Positions 35,715 to 44,173 are shown, counted from the stretch's first letter. The stretch is 64,000 nucleotides of DNA from Pirellulales bacterium (GCA_019636345.1 JAHBXQ010000005.1:1-64000), one strand, 5' to 3'. Notes: generated by a model not told the origin, from the letters alone. Numbers and translations are program-made.

Positions 35715-37961
35715 TCAAGCGGTCGGTTGCAGCGAGTCGGGGACGCGCGGCGCCGCGCCGCGGCGGGGTCGCAAAGTCGCCACGAAGATCACGATAGCCA
35801 CGGCGCCGGCGAAGAAAACCGTGTCGCCGGGAACTCTCATCCAGCGCAAGGTCTGCATTAGGTCGGTCTGCATCAGTTCGCTGCTGCGGGCGTACCAGTA
35901 GCCGCGGTCGACGGACGCCCACGTCTGCAACAGCCCCACCGGCAGCAGGCTGCCGACGCACATCGCAAAGAGGCCGACGTTCATTGCCCAAAATCCGAAG
36001 CGGGGGAGCCCGTCGCGCCACTCCGGATCGGGCAGCAACACCCGCAGGCATAACAGCATCAGGCCGATCCCCAACATGCCGTACACGCCGAACAGCGCCG
36101 CATGCCCGTGAACAGGGGTCGTGTTGAGCCCCTGCATGTAGTAGAGCGCAATCGGCGGGTTGATCATGAAGCCGAACAACCCGGCGCCGACCATGTTCCA
36201 GAACGCTACGGCGATGAAGAACGCGATCGGCCACTTGTACCGGCGAAGCCAGAGGGTTTGCTTCGAGAGGCGGAGGTTTTCGTTGGCTTCAAAACCGACC
36301 AGAGTCAACGGCACGACTTCCAGCGCGCTGAACACCGACCCCCAGGCGAGCGCCACTGTCGGCGTGCCCGAGAAATACAGGTGGTGACAGGTGCCGATGA
36401 TGCCCCCCGCCAGAAAGATCGTCGCCGACAGCAGCGCCGCCCCGGCCGCGACGCCGGGCCGAACGACGTTCAGCCGCATGAACACGAACGCGATGACGGT
36501 CGTCGCAAAGACCTCGAAGAACCCTTCGACCCACAGGTGGACGACCCACCATCGCCAGTATTCGACCATCGAAAGATGGGTGTGCCGCCCCCATGTCAGC
36601 CCCGCCCCGTAGAACAACGCAATCGCCGCCGAAGCGACCGCCAGCAGCGCCACAAGTTGCTTGGCCTCGCCTTTCTGCTTCAAAGCGGGCGTCAAGGCTC
36701 TCAGCATCAGCACGAGCCACAGCAGCAGGCCGACCATTAAGGCAATCTGCCAAGCCCGGCCAAGATCGACGTACTCGTACCCTTGGTGGCCGAAGTAGAA
36801 CGAAGCGACGTCGCTCAGCTTGTTGTGGACGCTCAGCCATTCGCCCGCCAGCGATCCGACGACGACCGCCAGCAACGCGGCGAAAAGTACGTTCACTCCC
36901 AGCGCCTGATGCTTCGGCTCGACGCCGCTGACGACCGGCCCGATAAACAACCCCGCCCCCAACCAGGCGGTCGCAATCCAGAACAATCCCGCCTGCACGT
37001 GCCACGTGCGGGCGACGGAGTACGGCAAGTACTGCGAGAGCGGAAACCCGTAGAATCCGTCTCCCTCGACCCCATAGTGAGCGACGACGATTCCCAGCAG
37101 CATCTGGACGAACAGCAGCGCGGCGACGACCCAGAAGAACTTGAGCGTCGCCCGTTGCGAGGGAGTCGCCTTCCAGGCGGCAAGCGGATCGGCGTCCGGC
37201 GGCACGGGAACCGGCTCGTCCTCCTTCTTCGCCGCGTGCCACCACGCCATCGCCGAGATGCCGGCCAACAACATGATGATGCTGACCCCCGTCCAAACCA
37301 CGTTCTCGCCCGTCGGCCGATTGCCGATCAGGGGTTCGTGCGGCCAGTTGTTCGTGTAGGAGATCGTCTGGCCCGGCCGATTGGTCGACGCCGCCCACGA
37401 GGTCCAGAAGAAAAACGCCGCCATGGCTCGGAGACGAGCCTCTTCGGTTACGGCGCCGGCCTGAATCGCGTAGTCGACGTTTCCTTGCGAGAACACCTCG
37501 GAGTAGTGAGCCAAGTTGGCCTCGAAGGCCGCGGACCGAATCGGATCCACGGTCGCGATTCCGGTCTGCTTGTCATACGTGTTGGTCCGCAGCAGTTCGG
37601 TCAGCCGAGCCTGCAGTCGGGCTTGCTCTTCAGCGGCCAGTTCCGCAAACTCGCTTCCTAATTCGTCTTGCGACCAAGCGTCGAGAATGAAGACGGCTTC
37701 CCGGTGGAGCCAATCGGCGGTCCAATCCGGGGCGACATAGCTGCCATGGCCCCAGATCGAGCCAACCTCCATCCCCCCCATCGACTGCCAGACGTTTTGC
37801 CCAGCGGAAATTTGGCCTTCGTCGATCAGCGTACGGCCGTCTGTCGTGACGACTTTCGCGGGGATCGGAGGCATTTCGTCGTAGATCCGCGTCCCAATCC
37901 AGCCGAGAATCAGAAACGACACGAGCATGACGGCGACAAACGCGAACCATAGGCGTTTCAC
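35715..37961 (-). CDS. norB: Quinol-dependent nitric oxide reductase (qNOR)
   Basis: A membrane enzyme of 748 residues reducing two NO to N2O with quinol electrons. The N-terminal part (about 1-225) is the NorC-like domain fused in qNORs but without a CXXCH haem motif (GRTLIDEGQISAGQNVWQSM). The remainder is the haem-copper-oxidase-like core of about 12 further helices. Ligand motifs are VARTWHVQAGLFWIATA (haem), VVHLWVEGFFEVFATT (FeB His and its Glu), GTCHHLYFSGTP (FeB His pair) and TPVHGHAALFGVYGML (haems). GTG 37961 has gagga 7 bases upstream; the frame reaches 38054 but that part would lie in the promoter. A hemerythrin follows in the operon, and an Rrf2 regulator is divergent. Confidence 0.94.
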   Translation of the reverse strand: MKRLWFAFVAVMLVSFLILGWIGTRIYDEMPPIPAKVVTTDGRTLIDEGQISAGQNVWQSMGGMEVGSIWGHGSYVAPDWTADWLHREAVFILDAWSQDELGSEFAELAAEEQARLQARLTELLRTNTYDKQTGIATVDPIRSAAFEANLAHYSEVFSQGNVDYAIQAGAVTEEARLRAMAAFFFWTSWAASTNRPGQTISYTNNWPHEPLIGNRPTGENVVWTGVSIIMLLAGISAMAWWHAAKKEDEPVPVPPDADPLAAWKATPSQRATLKFFWVVAALLFVQMLLGIVVAHYGVEGDGFYGFPLSQYLPYSVARTWHVQAGLFWIATAWLGAGLFIGPVVSGVEPKHQALGVNVLFAALLAVVVGSLAGEWLSVHNKLSDVASFYFGHQGYEYVDLGRAWQIALMVGLLLWLVLMLRALTPALKQKGEAKQLVALLAVASAAIALFYGAGLTWGRHTHLSMVEYWRWWVVHLWVEGFFEVFATTVIAFVFMRLNVVRPGVAAGAALLSATIFLAGGIIGTCHHLYFSGTPTVALAWGSVFSALEVVPLTLVGFEANENLRLSKQTLWLRRYKWPIAFFIAVAFWNMVGAGLFGFMINPPIALYYMQGLNTTPVHGHAALFGVYGMLGIGLMLLCLRVLLPDPEWRDGLPRFGFWAMNVGLFAMCVGSLLPVGLLQTWASVDRGYWYARSSELMQTDLMQTLRWMRVPGDTVFFAGAVAIVIFVATLRPRRGAAPRVPDSLQPTA

Positions 37962-38038
37962 GGCAGTTCCTCGGCAATCACGATGAAGTTGCATTCGGTC
38001 GAGTTCACCGGCTAAAGCGCCGATGCCCGAGATTATCA

Positions 38039-38062
38039 ACCTTGAATTGTACATGTCAAGGT
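38039..38062. promoter_or_regulatory. Palindromic operator candidate, norB/Rrf2 divergent promoter
   Basis: Arms accttga (38039-38045) and tcaaggt (38056-38062) flank a 10-base spacer that contains tgtaca. It sits between the divergent norB and Rrf2 starts in an AT-rich pocket. It shares the 8-mer cttgaatt and the 10-base spacing with the palindrome at 31282. Autoregulation by the Rrf2 protein is likely but inferred. Confidence 0.5.
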
Positions 38063-38100
38063 GTAGATTTTGTTCTAGCAGTCGCGGAGGAAATAGAGAT

Positions 38101-38526
38101 ATGCTGCCGAAAACAGCCGAGTACGCCTTGCGATCGGTCGTCTGGCTGGCCGGGGAGCCCGACCGGCGCGAAGCCGCTGAGCCCCTGGCAGCGCGGACGA
38201 AAGTCCCGCGCCGTTACCTTCACAAGGTCCTGCAGGCCCTCGTGCAAGCCGATCTCGTCGACTCGCAGCCGGGGCCGGGCGGCGGTTACGCACTCAGTCG
38301 CCCCGCCGGCAAGATCAAGATCCTCGATGTCGTCAACGCGGTGTCGCCGCTGGAAAGGATTCACAGTTGCCCGCTCGGCCTGACGTCGCACACGCGATTG
38401 TGCCCCTTGCACAAGGAGCTCGACCGGGTCTACGCCGAGATCGAGAAAGCGTTCGGTCGCGTCACGTTGGCCGACCTGCTTCGTTCGACAAGCAAGATCA
38501 TCCCGCTCTGCGAAGCGAGCAACTGA
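38101..38526 (+). CDS. Rrf2-family transcription regulator, second copy
   Basis: A 141-residue regulator. The start at ATG 38101 follows ggagga; the ORF continuing to 38023 would run through the operator. Winged helix at about 5-70: AEYALRSVVWLAGEPDRREA, KVPRRYLHKVLQALVQADLV and QPGPGGGYALSRPAGKIKIL. Cysteines C90 and C101 lie in HSCPLGLTSHTRLCPLHKEL, with a third near the C-terminus (IPLCEASN). This differs from the three-cysteine pattern of its neighbour at 34618, so the cluster, if any, is bound differently. Divergent position to norB suggests an NO-responsive repressor of the norB-hemerythrin operon. Confidence 0.85.
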   Translation: MLPKTAEYALRSVVWLAGEPDRREAAEPLAARTKVPRRYLHKVLQALVQADLVDSQPGPGGGYALSRPAGKIKILDVVNAVSPLERIHSCPLGLTSHTRLCPLHKELDRVYAEIEKAFGRVTLADLLRSTSKIIPLCEASN

Positions 38527-38580
38527 CGTCGCTTCCGCGCCTGCCGCACCCTTGCAACCGAGCCTCAGTTCGAGACGATC

Positions 38581-39075
38581 GTGAACCGACTCCACGTCAT
38601 TGGCAGGAAGAACCACGGCAAGACAATGCTCCTCGTCGAACTGGTCGCGGAGCTCGTCCGCCGCGGGCGCGTCGTGGGAACGATCAAACACACGCATCAC
38701 CGGCACGAACTCGACGTGCCAGGCAAAGACTCGCACCGCCACCGCATTGCGGGGGCCGCCGCGGTCGGGGTTTTGTCGCAAGGCATGAGCGCGATCTTTC
38801 TGCCCGCCGACGGGCGCCGTGAAGGCGAGGACCGCTATGCGTCGTTTGCGCCGGCCTTCGCCGGGTGCGACTTTGTCCTCGTCGAAGGGGATTCGCAGAC
38901 CGCGGCCCCCAAGCTCGAAGTCTGGCGAGCGGACCTTGGCGTCGAACCGCTCGCAGCGACCGACGACGCCGTCCTGGCCGTCGCGACGGACGACCACCCT
39001 CCCTGCTCCGCCCCCGTTCTGCGCCGTTCCAATCTGGCGAGCATCGCCGATTGGGTGCTTCAGGTCGTCGGCTGA
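38581..39075 (+). CDS. mobB: MobB, molybdopterin-guanine dinucleotide synthesis adaptor
   Basis: A GTP-binding protein of 164 residues. The P-loop appears as GRKNHGKTMLLVELV, then VVGTIKHTHHRHELDVPGKD, which is typical of MobB, and the Walker-B-like FVLVEGDSQ. MobB helps MobA attach GMP to molybdopterin, the form of the cofactor needed by NapA. The start is GTG at 38581. It follows the Rrf2 gene by 54 bp, so it may be co-transcribed. The last coding bases lie about 70 bp before the left repeat of the integrative element, so the element has inserted beside it without harming it. Confidence 0.88.
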   Translation: MNRLHVIGRKNHGKTMLLVELVAELVRRGRVVGTIKHTHHRHELDVPGKDSHRHRIAGAAAVGVLSQGMSAIFLPADGRREGEDRYASFAPAFAGCDFVLVEGDSQTAAPKLEVWRADLGVEPLAATDDAVLAVATDDHPPCSAPVLRRSNLASIADWVLQVVG

Positions 39076-39146
39076 GACGACGATTCGCAGCGAATCGAGA
39101 ATTGCCGAGAAAAACCTGCGTGCGTGGCGAATCGACCTGCGTCGAG

Positions 39147-39167
39147 TGGGCGGCACAAGACTCGAAC
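39147..39167. repeat. Left attachment repeat of the integrative element (21 bp)
   Basis: A 21-bp sequence beginning tgggcggcacaagactc, identical to 45495-45515, which is the 3' end of the tRNA-Val gene (discriminator base, acceptor strand and T arm). Bases beyond the 21 differ on both sides. It is the partial tRNA copy left at the far end by site-specific integration. Confidence 0.92.
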
Positions 39168-39346
39168 ACCCCCGGCGGAACGGGGGGAATTCGAGTAGTC
39201 CGTGGGAAAGCGGCGCAGAATGCGGCGCACTCGGCGCACAAAACGCCCCGTTTGACCCCGATTTGGCGGCCTTGGTCGAGGCTTGGCCGACGCTGCCGGA
39301 AGCGCTGAAGGCGGGCATCCTGGCGATGGTCCGGGGGACGAAGTGA
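39168..39346 (+). other. Spare integrase 3' coding tail (joined to the integrase only in the excised circle)
   Basis: From the left att repeat an open frame runs 59 codons to TGA at 39344-39346, ending FDPDLAALVEAWPTLPEALK and GILAMVRGTK, which reads as genuine protein. The frame within the repeat (GGTRLE) is exactly the frame the integrase uses in the right repeat, and the 6348-bp offset is divisible by three. In an excised circle this segment would follow codon 438 of the integrase, giving a 497-residue protein instead of 444. It also contains a DNA stretch (about 39207-39240) similar to one near 45357-45390 inside the integrase. Confidence 0.7.
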
Positions 39347-39860
39347 CGCGCTCGCTTGTCCTCCCCCGACGGGGCGCCCGGTACGCACGCGAGAGGGGAA
39401 TTTTCTGCCCCAAGTTTGGCCCTACCGGGGCCCCACGGGATATTCGGCCGGCGTTTCTTGGAATCGCCCCCTCCCCCTCGCTGAGCGTTTCCGCCGGGGG
39501 TTAGTCTCGCACTCTCCGCGACCGCGGCATTGGCCGGCAACCACGCTGGACGGGATGAAGCGGCGTTGGCGTGGCTGGTTGTCAACGGTTACACGCCCCC
39601 GCCCGAATTGGCAGACTTCGCAGAGCGGCGCATGCTGCGGTAGAATGCACCATGCCAAGCAGGCGGAAAAGGACCGAGGGGGGCTTGGGGGGTTGTGCGC
39701 TGCGGCCGCGGGCCGACTGTGACAATGGCCGGCGCGAATCTTCGCGCCGAGAGAATTGGGTAGCCGGCTGATCCCCGGTGAACGATCCTTGCGGGTACGG
39801 GGCGCTTGCCTGCCACCGACCCGCACGGATCGGCCCATCGACATAAAGGCAAGACTTCTC
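39347..39860. other. Mostly non-coding segment with a possible decayed ORF
   Basis: A 514-bp interval of the element. Only one stretch looks protein-like: in the frame ending at TAG 39641-39643, codons from about 39506 read LALSATAALAGNHAGRDEAA and LAWLVVNGYTPPPELADF, without an obvious start codon. It may be the 3' end of a lost gene. The rest, including a GC-rich stretch before the next gene, shows nothing recognisable. Confidence 0.4.
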
Positions 39861-40625
39861 ATGGCGTCAGAAGCCCGTGCACTGCTCGACGAACAAATTG
39901 CGGCGTTGAACGCCCTGCGGGACGCGGCCCAATGGGCATATAGAGGTGCGGGTTTCCTGCAGGTATTGGCCATCCGTGGTGATGGGGAAGAGCTTGCCTC
40001 CTACTTGGCAAACCTGACGATTGAGAGACGCGCGGATCTGAACGACTGCTTGAAACGCGCCGAACATTGGTTAGGGCCGACGAATCCGGTTTATGTCCCG
40101 ATTCCTGCAGCTGAAGACGATTATCCGTCGGCCTGCTATGGCGCGGCATGTTTTTTTTCGGCACTGGCGGTCTTGGCTGGTGATGAAGCCAATACAGACG
40201 AACACCTGCCGACCGATGCAGTTGGGCTGGCCCGAGCCTTGGCGGAAAAGTTTCAATCCGGCATCCCCGATTGGCTGCTGTGGCCGCCGGTCGATGAATT
40301 GGAACGCTTGGTCGACGTTGTGCGGCAAGAAACCGACGCGGCAATCAAGTATCACACCGCACGATTTATCGGCATCCGCCCAGCAGCCGAAGCCGACGAG
40401 CACGCCGACGCGACCCAGCCGCCAACGGAGCGCAAGCGCCGTGGCCGGCGAAAGGCCGATTACGAAACGGTCCAACGGGAATCCCAGCTTGCGGCGGCCT
40501 GGGAACAGGCGCGAATAAGCGGCGTTTACAAGCCCGACTTTGCTAAGAACCACGGAACGACCGCGGCAAAGCTCGACTTGCTCTTGGACCGCGTGGGGCA
40601 GCGAAATCGGCGCTCCGACAAATAG
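39861..40625 (+). CDS. Hypothetical element protein with basic, HTH-like C-terminus
   Basis: A protein of 254 residues, not assigned to a known family. Residues 1-165 are mainly helical and acidic (MASEARALLDEQIAALNALR, LANLTIERRADLNDCLKRAE, WLLWPPVDELERLVDVVRQE). After a linker (about 175-195) comes a highly basic block, ERKRRGRRKADYETVQRESQ, then WEQARISGVYKPDFAKNHGT and TAAKLDLLLDRV, which looks like a DNA-binding segment. The ATG at 39861 has aaagg 12 bases upstream; the ORF open to 39756 is not needed. The 3' end overlaps the first iteron-like repeat (40614). A replication-initiator or regulatory role at those repeats is possible but unproven. Confidence 0.65.
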   Translation: MASEARALLDEQIAALNALRDAAQWAYRGAGFLQVLAIRGDGEELASYLANLTIERRADLNDCLKRAEHWLGPTNPVYVPIPAAEDDYPSACYGAACFFSALAVLAGDEANTDEHLPTDAVGLARALAEKFQSGIPDWLLWPPVDELERLVDVVRQETDAAIKYHTARFIGIRPAAEADEHADATQPPTERKRRGRRKADYETVQRESQLAAAWEQARISGVYKPDFAKNHGTTAAKLDLLLDRVGQRNRRSDK

Positions 40626-40744
40626 CTCCGACAACGGCGCGAATTTGTCGGAGAGAAAAACTCCTCGCCGCTTTCTGCGGCAATTCGGTGCTTTTGCCCG
40701 CGAATCGTTCCGACAAATTGCTCCGACAAAATCGATCTGTCGGA
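40614..40744. repeat. Iteron-like array: six copies of TCCGACAA in two ordered modules
   Basis: Forward copies of tccgacaa at 40614, 40627, 40709 and 40722, and inverted copies ttgtcgga at 40645 and ctgtcgga (one mismatch) at 40737. Each module is forward, forward 13 bp later, then inverted. It lies between the hypothetical gene and the HTH gene, directly upstream of the primase. This fits an origin of replication or an operator for the element. Confidence 0.75.
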
Positions 40745-40812
40745 ACGCCCCTTAGTTTCACGTTTATGCGAGCCGCGCTTCGTGGCGAGCAACTGAAGCC
40801 AAGGAATCTGCG

Positions 40813-41031
40813 ATGCGAAACCATGGAACGGGCGCCGCGCTGCTCGTCGACGCCCGCGAGGCGGCGCGGATGCTCTCCGTCTCGCCCCGAAAATTGTGGG
40901 GAATGACGTTCGAGGACTCGCCGGGGCTGCCCTTCGTTCGCTGCGGACGGCTGGTCCGATACTCACCCGATGACCTGCGCCAGTGGATCGACGCGCAGCG
41001 GAAAGGGGGCGACGATGACAACGCCCGTTGA
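40813..41031 (+). CDS. Excisionase/AlpA-type helix-turn-helix protein
   Basis: A small DNA-binding protein of 72 residues. The winged HTH of the HTH_17/MerR-like excisionase group is visible: LLVDAREAARMLSVSPRKLW, then PFVRCGRLVRYSPDDLRQWI. In integrative elements such proteins direct the integrase towards excision or regulate element genes. It lies just after the iteron-like array, to which it could bind, and its end overlaps the primase start by 17 bp, so the two are in one operon. Confidence 0.85.
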   Translation: MRNHGTGAALLVDAREAARMLSVSPRKLWGMTFEDSPGLPFVRCGRLVRYSPDDLRQWIDAQRKGGDDDNAR

Positions 41032-43390
41032 ACGGCTCTTGGCGAAGCTGGCCGACGCCAAGCAAGCCGGCAAAGGGTGGTCGGCGAGCTGCCCGGCGCA
41101 CGACGACCGCCGCGCGAGTTTGTCAATCGACGAGGGCGACGACGGCCGAGCGCTCTTGTTTTGCCATGCCGGTTGTAAGGTCGACGACATTTGCGGTGCG
41201 ATCGGGCTGCGGGTCGCGGACTTGATGACGCCGGGCTCGCTGCCGTCGCCCAACAAGCCGCGACTGAACGGCAGCGCCGGGAGCAACGGCCATTCCCGAA
41301 TCGTCGCCGAGTACGACTACCGCGACGAAGCGGGCGAGCTGTTGTTCCAAGTCGTGCGCTACGAACCGAAGGACTTCCGCCAGCGGCGCCCCAAGCCCGG
41401 CGGCGGCTGGGATTGGAGCGTCAAGGGCGTGCGCGCCGTGCCGTATCGCTTGCCCGAACTGCTGGCCGAGCCGACGCGGCCCGTGGTGGTGGTCGAGGGC
41501 GAGAAAGACGCCGACAATCTGGCACGCATCGGCGTGCTGGCGACGTGCAACGCCGGCGGGGCCGGCAAGTGGACCGCGGAGCACGCCGCGTTCCTGCGCG
41601 GCCGGCGTGTTGTGGTGCTGGCCGACAACGATGAACCGGGGCGCGCCCACGCCCAGCAAGTCGCCAAGTCGCTCGCCGGCATCGCGGCATCGGTGCGCAT
41701 GGTCGAGTTGCCCGGCCTGCCCCCCAAGGGCGATGCAAGCGATTGGCTTGCGGCCGGTGGAACGCGGGATGACTTGAAGCGGCTGGCGGAAGCCGCGCCC
41801 GAGTGGACGCCAACGACGGCGCAAGGGTGGCCCGAGTTGCAGCCGTTCGACGTGTTGGACGTGCCGGAGTTCCCCACGCACGCGCTGCCCGGCGCGGTTC
41901 GCGCGTGGGTCGAAGCCGAGTCACACGCCACGCAAACGCCCGCGGACCTGGCTGGCCTACTGGCCTTGGCCGTGTGCTCAGCGACGGTCGCGCGCCGCGT
42001 TGTGGTTGAGGCGCGGCAGGGTTGGCGCGAGCCGGTCAATCTGTTCGCGGCCGTGCTGCTGGAGCCGGGCAACCGCAAGTCGGCCGTGTTCGCCGACGCC
42101 ATGCAGCCGTTGCGCGAGTTGGAAGCCGAGTTGATTGAAGCCGCGCGACCGACGGTGGCCCGCGCACAATCCGACCGACGGCAAGACGACGCTCGGTTGC
42201 ACAAGCTCGAAAAGGTGGCGGCCGAAAAGGGCGACGCGGAAGCCCGACACGAAGCCGGCGAGCTGGCGGCGGCGCTGGCCGAGCAAGCCGAGCCGGTCTT
42301 GCCCCGGTTGATCGTCGATGATGCCACGGCGGAAAAGCTAGGAATGATGCTCGCCGACCACGGCGGCCGCATCGCCAGCATGTCGCCCGAAGGGGGCGTG
42401 TTCGACTTGATGGCCGGCTTGTACTCCAAGAGCGGCATTCCCCAATTTGGCGTCTACCTGATGGGGCATTCGGGCGACGACCTGAATACAGACCGCGTGG
42501 GCCGCAAGGGTGTGCGCGTCGAGCGGCCGGCGCTGACGTGCGCCTATGCGATGCAACCGGCGGTGATTGAAGGCTTGGCGGAGAACACGGCGTTCCGCGG
42601 CCGTGGGCTGCTGGCCCGCTTCCTGTATGCGGCGCCGCAAAGCTGGATCGGCCAACGCGAGATTGCCCCGACGCCCGTTTCCGATGCCACGCGCGAAGCA
42701 TACCGGCAAACCGTGCGAGCGCTCGCCGACGCGGAAAGTGAGTTCATCTTGCAACTTGCCCCCAGCGCAATGGCAGGGCTGCGCGAGTGGGAAACGGAAA
42801 TCGAAGCGATGCTCGCCGACGGCGGCCAAATGGAAATCATGCGCGACTGGGGCGCGAAGCTGGCCGGCGCCACGCTCCGGCTGGCGGCCGTTCTGCATTG
42901 CATCGCCCACGGCCCAACCGGGCGCATTGACGCGCCCACGTTGGCCGCGGCCATTGAAATCGCCCGCTATCTCGTTCCACACGCCGAAGCCGTGCTGAAC
43001 ATGATGCAAGCCAAGGAAGATTCGAGCGACGCCGATGCGCGGTACGTCCTTCGGTGGATCGAACGCCACGGCCGGCGGGAGTTCACCAAGCGCGACGCTC
43101 ACCAGCACGGCAAGCGGCGGTTTCCGAAGGCCGACGACATCGACGCCGCGTTGGGCGAACTGACGCGGCGGGGGTACGTCCGGCTGCGGCCCGCGGAAGC
43201 GCCCGGCCCGGGGCGGCCCCCTTCGCCCACCTACGAAGTGAACCCGGCGGCGTTCGATGGTGCGAAGCCAGAAAAGCGCTCCCACAATTCCCACAACGCT
43301 CCCGCGAGCCCGTTGGCTGTCGATTTTGAGAATTCTGAGAACGGTTTCGACCCGCCCGAAGGCGAAGGCCGCGTGAGGGTGACGCTATGA
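41015..43390 (+). CDS. Primase-helicase (CHC2-like zinc finger, Toprim, DUF3987)
   Basis: A replication protein of 791 residues. N-terminal zinc-finger residues appear in SCPAHDDRRASLSI and LLFCHAGCKVDDICGAIGL (CHC2 type). A Toprim catalytic region follows (VVVVEGEKDADNLARIGV, VVVLADNDEPGRAHAQQVAK). From about residue 290 the DUF3987 helicase-like domain has a P-loop-like LLEPGNRKSAVFADA and the later VYLMGHSGDDLNTD-type segment. The C-terminal winged-helix part ends ELTRRGYVRLRPAEAPGPG. The start ATG 41015 has a purine-rich site (aaaggggg). Together with the iteron-like repeats it suggests the excised element can replicate itself. It overlaps the next gene by ATGA. Confidence 0.87.
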   Translation: MTTPVERLLAKLADAKQAGKGWSASCPAHDDRRASLSIDEGDDGRALLFCHAGCKVDDICGAIGLRVADLMTPGSLPSPNKPRLNGSAGSNGHSRIVAEYDYRDEAGELLFQVVRYEPKDFRQRRPKPGGGWDWSVKGVRAVPYRLPELLAEPTRPVVVVEGEKDADNLARIGVLATCNAGGAGKWTAEHAAFLRGRRVVVLADNDEPGRAHAQQVAKSLAGIAASVRMVELPGLPPKGDASDWLAAGGTRDDLKRLAEAAPEWTPTTAQGWPELQPFDVLDVPEFPTHALPGAVRAWVEAESHATQTPADLAGLLALAVCSATVARRVVVEARQGWREPVNLFAAVLLEPGNRKSAVFADAMQPLRELEAELIEAARPTVARAQSDRRQDDARLHKLEKVAAEKGDAEARHEAGELAAALAEQAEPVLPRLIVDDATAEKLGMMLADHGGRIASMSPEGGVFDLMAGLYSKSGIPQFGVYLMGHSGDDLNTDRVGRKGVRVERPALTCAYAMQPAVIEGLAENTAFRGRGLLARFLYAAPQSWIGQREIAPTPVSDATREAYRQTVRALADAESEFILQLAPSAMAGLREWETEIEAMLADGGQMEIMRDWGAKLAGATLRLAAVLHCIAHGPTGRIDAPTLAAAIEIARYLVPHAEAVLNMMQAKEDSSDADARYVLRWIERHGRREFTKRDAHQHGKRRFPKADDIDAALGELTRRGYVRLRPAEAPGPGRPPSPTYEVNPAAFDGAKPEKRSHNSHNAPASPLAVDFENSENGFDPPEGEGRVRVTL

Positions 43391-43713
43391 CCGGCACCCC
43401 GATGACGGTGGCAGAACTTTTGGCCGACTGCAACACCCACGGCGTCCGGCTGGCGGCGCGCGACGGCGGCGGGCTGGCAATCGACGCCCCCCAAGCGGAG
43501 CTAACACCGGGCCTGCTGGAAGCCCTAACGGCCCGCAAGGCCGAGCTACTAGCGATGCTGCTGCCTACGGACGCAACGGCCGTGTGCCGATGCGGTTCGA
43601 CAGCTTGGCGCGACGTGGTGATTCACGGCGGGCAATCGGTTCGCCGCGACTGCGCCATATGCGGACGCTTCGCGAACTTTCCGATTTGGAATTCACGCCC
43701 CCTATTTGACTAA
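43387..43713 (+). CDS. TubC-N/zinc-ribbon small protein of the element
   Basis: A protein of 108 residues. The first about 60 residues (MTVAELLADCNTHGVRLAAR, LEALTARKAELLAMLL) resemble the TubC N-terminal docking domain, which occurs in planctomycete element proteins as well as in polyketide synthases. The C-terminus has a four-cysteine zinc ribbon: CRCGSTAWRDVVI and CAICGRFANFPIW. The start overlaps the primase stop (ATGA), so it is translationally coupled and may assist the primase. Function not known. Confidence 0.72.
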   Translation: MTGTPMTVAELLADCNTHGVRLAARDGGGLAIDAPQAELTPGLLEALTARKAELLAMLLPTDATAVCRCGSTAWRDVVIHGGQSVRRDCAICGRFANFPIWNSRPLFD

Positions 43714-43732
43714 ACGACATACAAGGGATAGG

Positions 43733-44173
43733 ATGGCCACAATGAAGCGAAAGTTATCCGACCAAATCCGTCGATGCGTCGATGCGTCAGAGCTTTCGCG
43801 CTACGTCATAGCCAAGCTGGCGCAAATCGACCATGCGGCATTTTCCCGCTTCATGGGTGGAAGCGGCGGGTTTTCCTTAGACAGCTTGGACCGACTAGCT
43901 GGGGTTCTTGGGTTAGTCGTTGAAAGTGAAGTTCCAAAACGAAAGGGTAAGAAAATGAGTACGGAAGTTGGCCACGTCAATCAACAAGGGCAGCGAGTCA
44001 TTCGTCGAATTGGGCCTAGCCCTTCGCACTCGAACCAATCCACCTATCAACTCGAATGCACGCGCTGCGGCAACAATTATGGTGCCAACGGTTGCGACAT
44101 CGATGGTGCGAATGCCGGGGCCGGTCGGCGGTGTCCGCAATGTCAGGAAGGCACCCCCGGCGATCCCATCTAG
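43733..44173 (+). CDS. XRE-like HTH protein with C-terminal zinc ribbon
   Basis: A protein of 146 residues. The start is ATG 43733 after an aaggga site; the TTG at 43706 is less likely. Residues of about 5-60 look like a Cro/C1-type helix-turn-helix: LSDQIRRCVDASELSRYVIA, AFSRFMGGSGGFSLDSLDRL and AGVLGLVVE. The second half holds CTRCGNNYGANGCD and RRCPQCQEG, a probable zinc ribbon. The codon use is less GC-rich than its surroundings. It precedes the integrase by 27 bp; a repressor role for the element is plausible but inferred. Confidence 0.7.
   Translation: MATMKRKLSDQIRRCVDASELSRYVIAKLAQIDHAAFSRFMGGSGGFSLDSLDRLAGVLGLVVESEVPKRKGKKMSTEVGHVNQQGQRVIRRIGPSPSHSNQSTYQLECTRCGNNYGANGCDIDGANAGAGRRCPQCQEGTPGDPI

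Noticed and set aside
35715-38054. Longer start for the NO reductase at 38054
   Set aside because: It would run through the operator region; the GTG at 37961 has a proper gagga site and gives the usual qNOR N-terminus.
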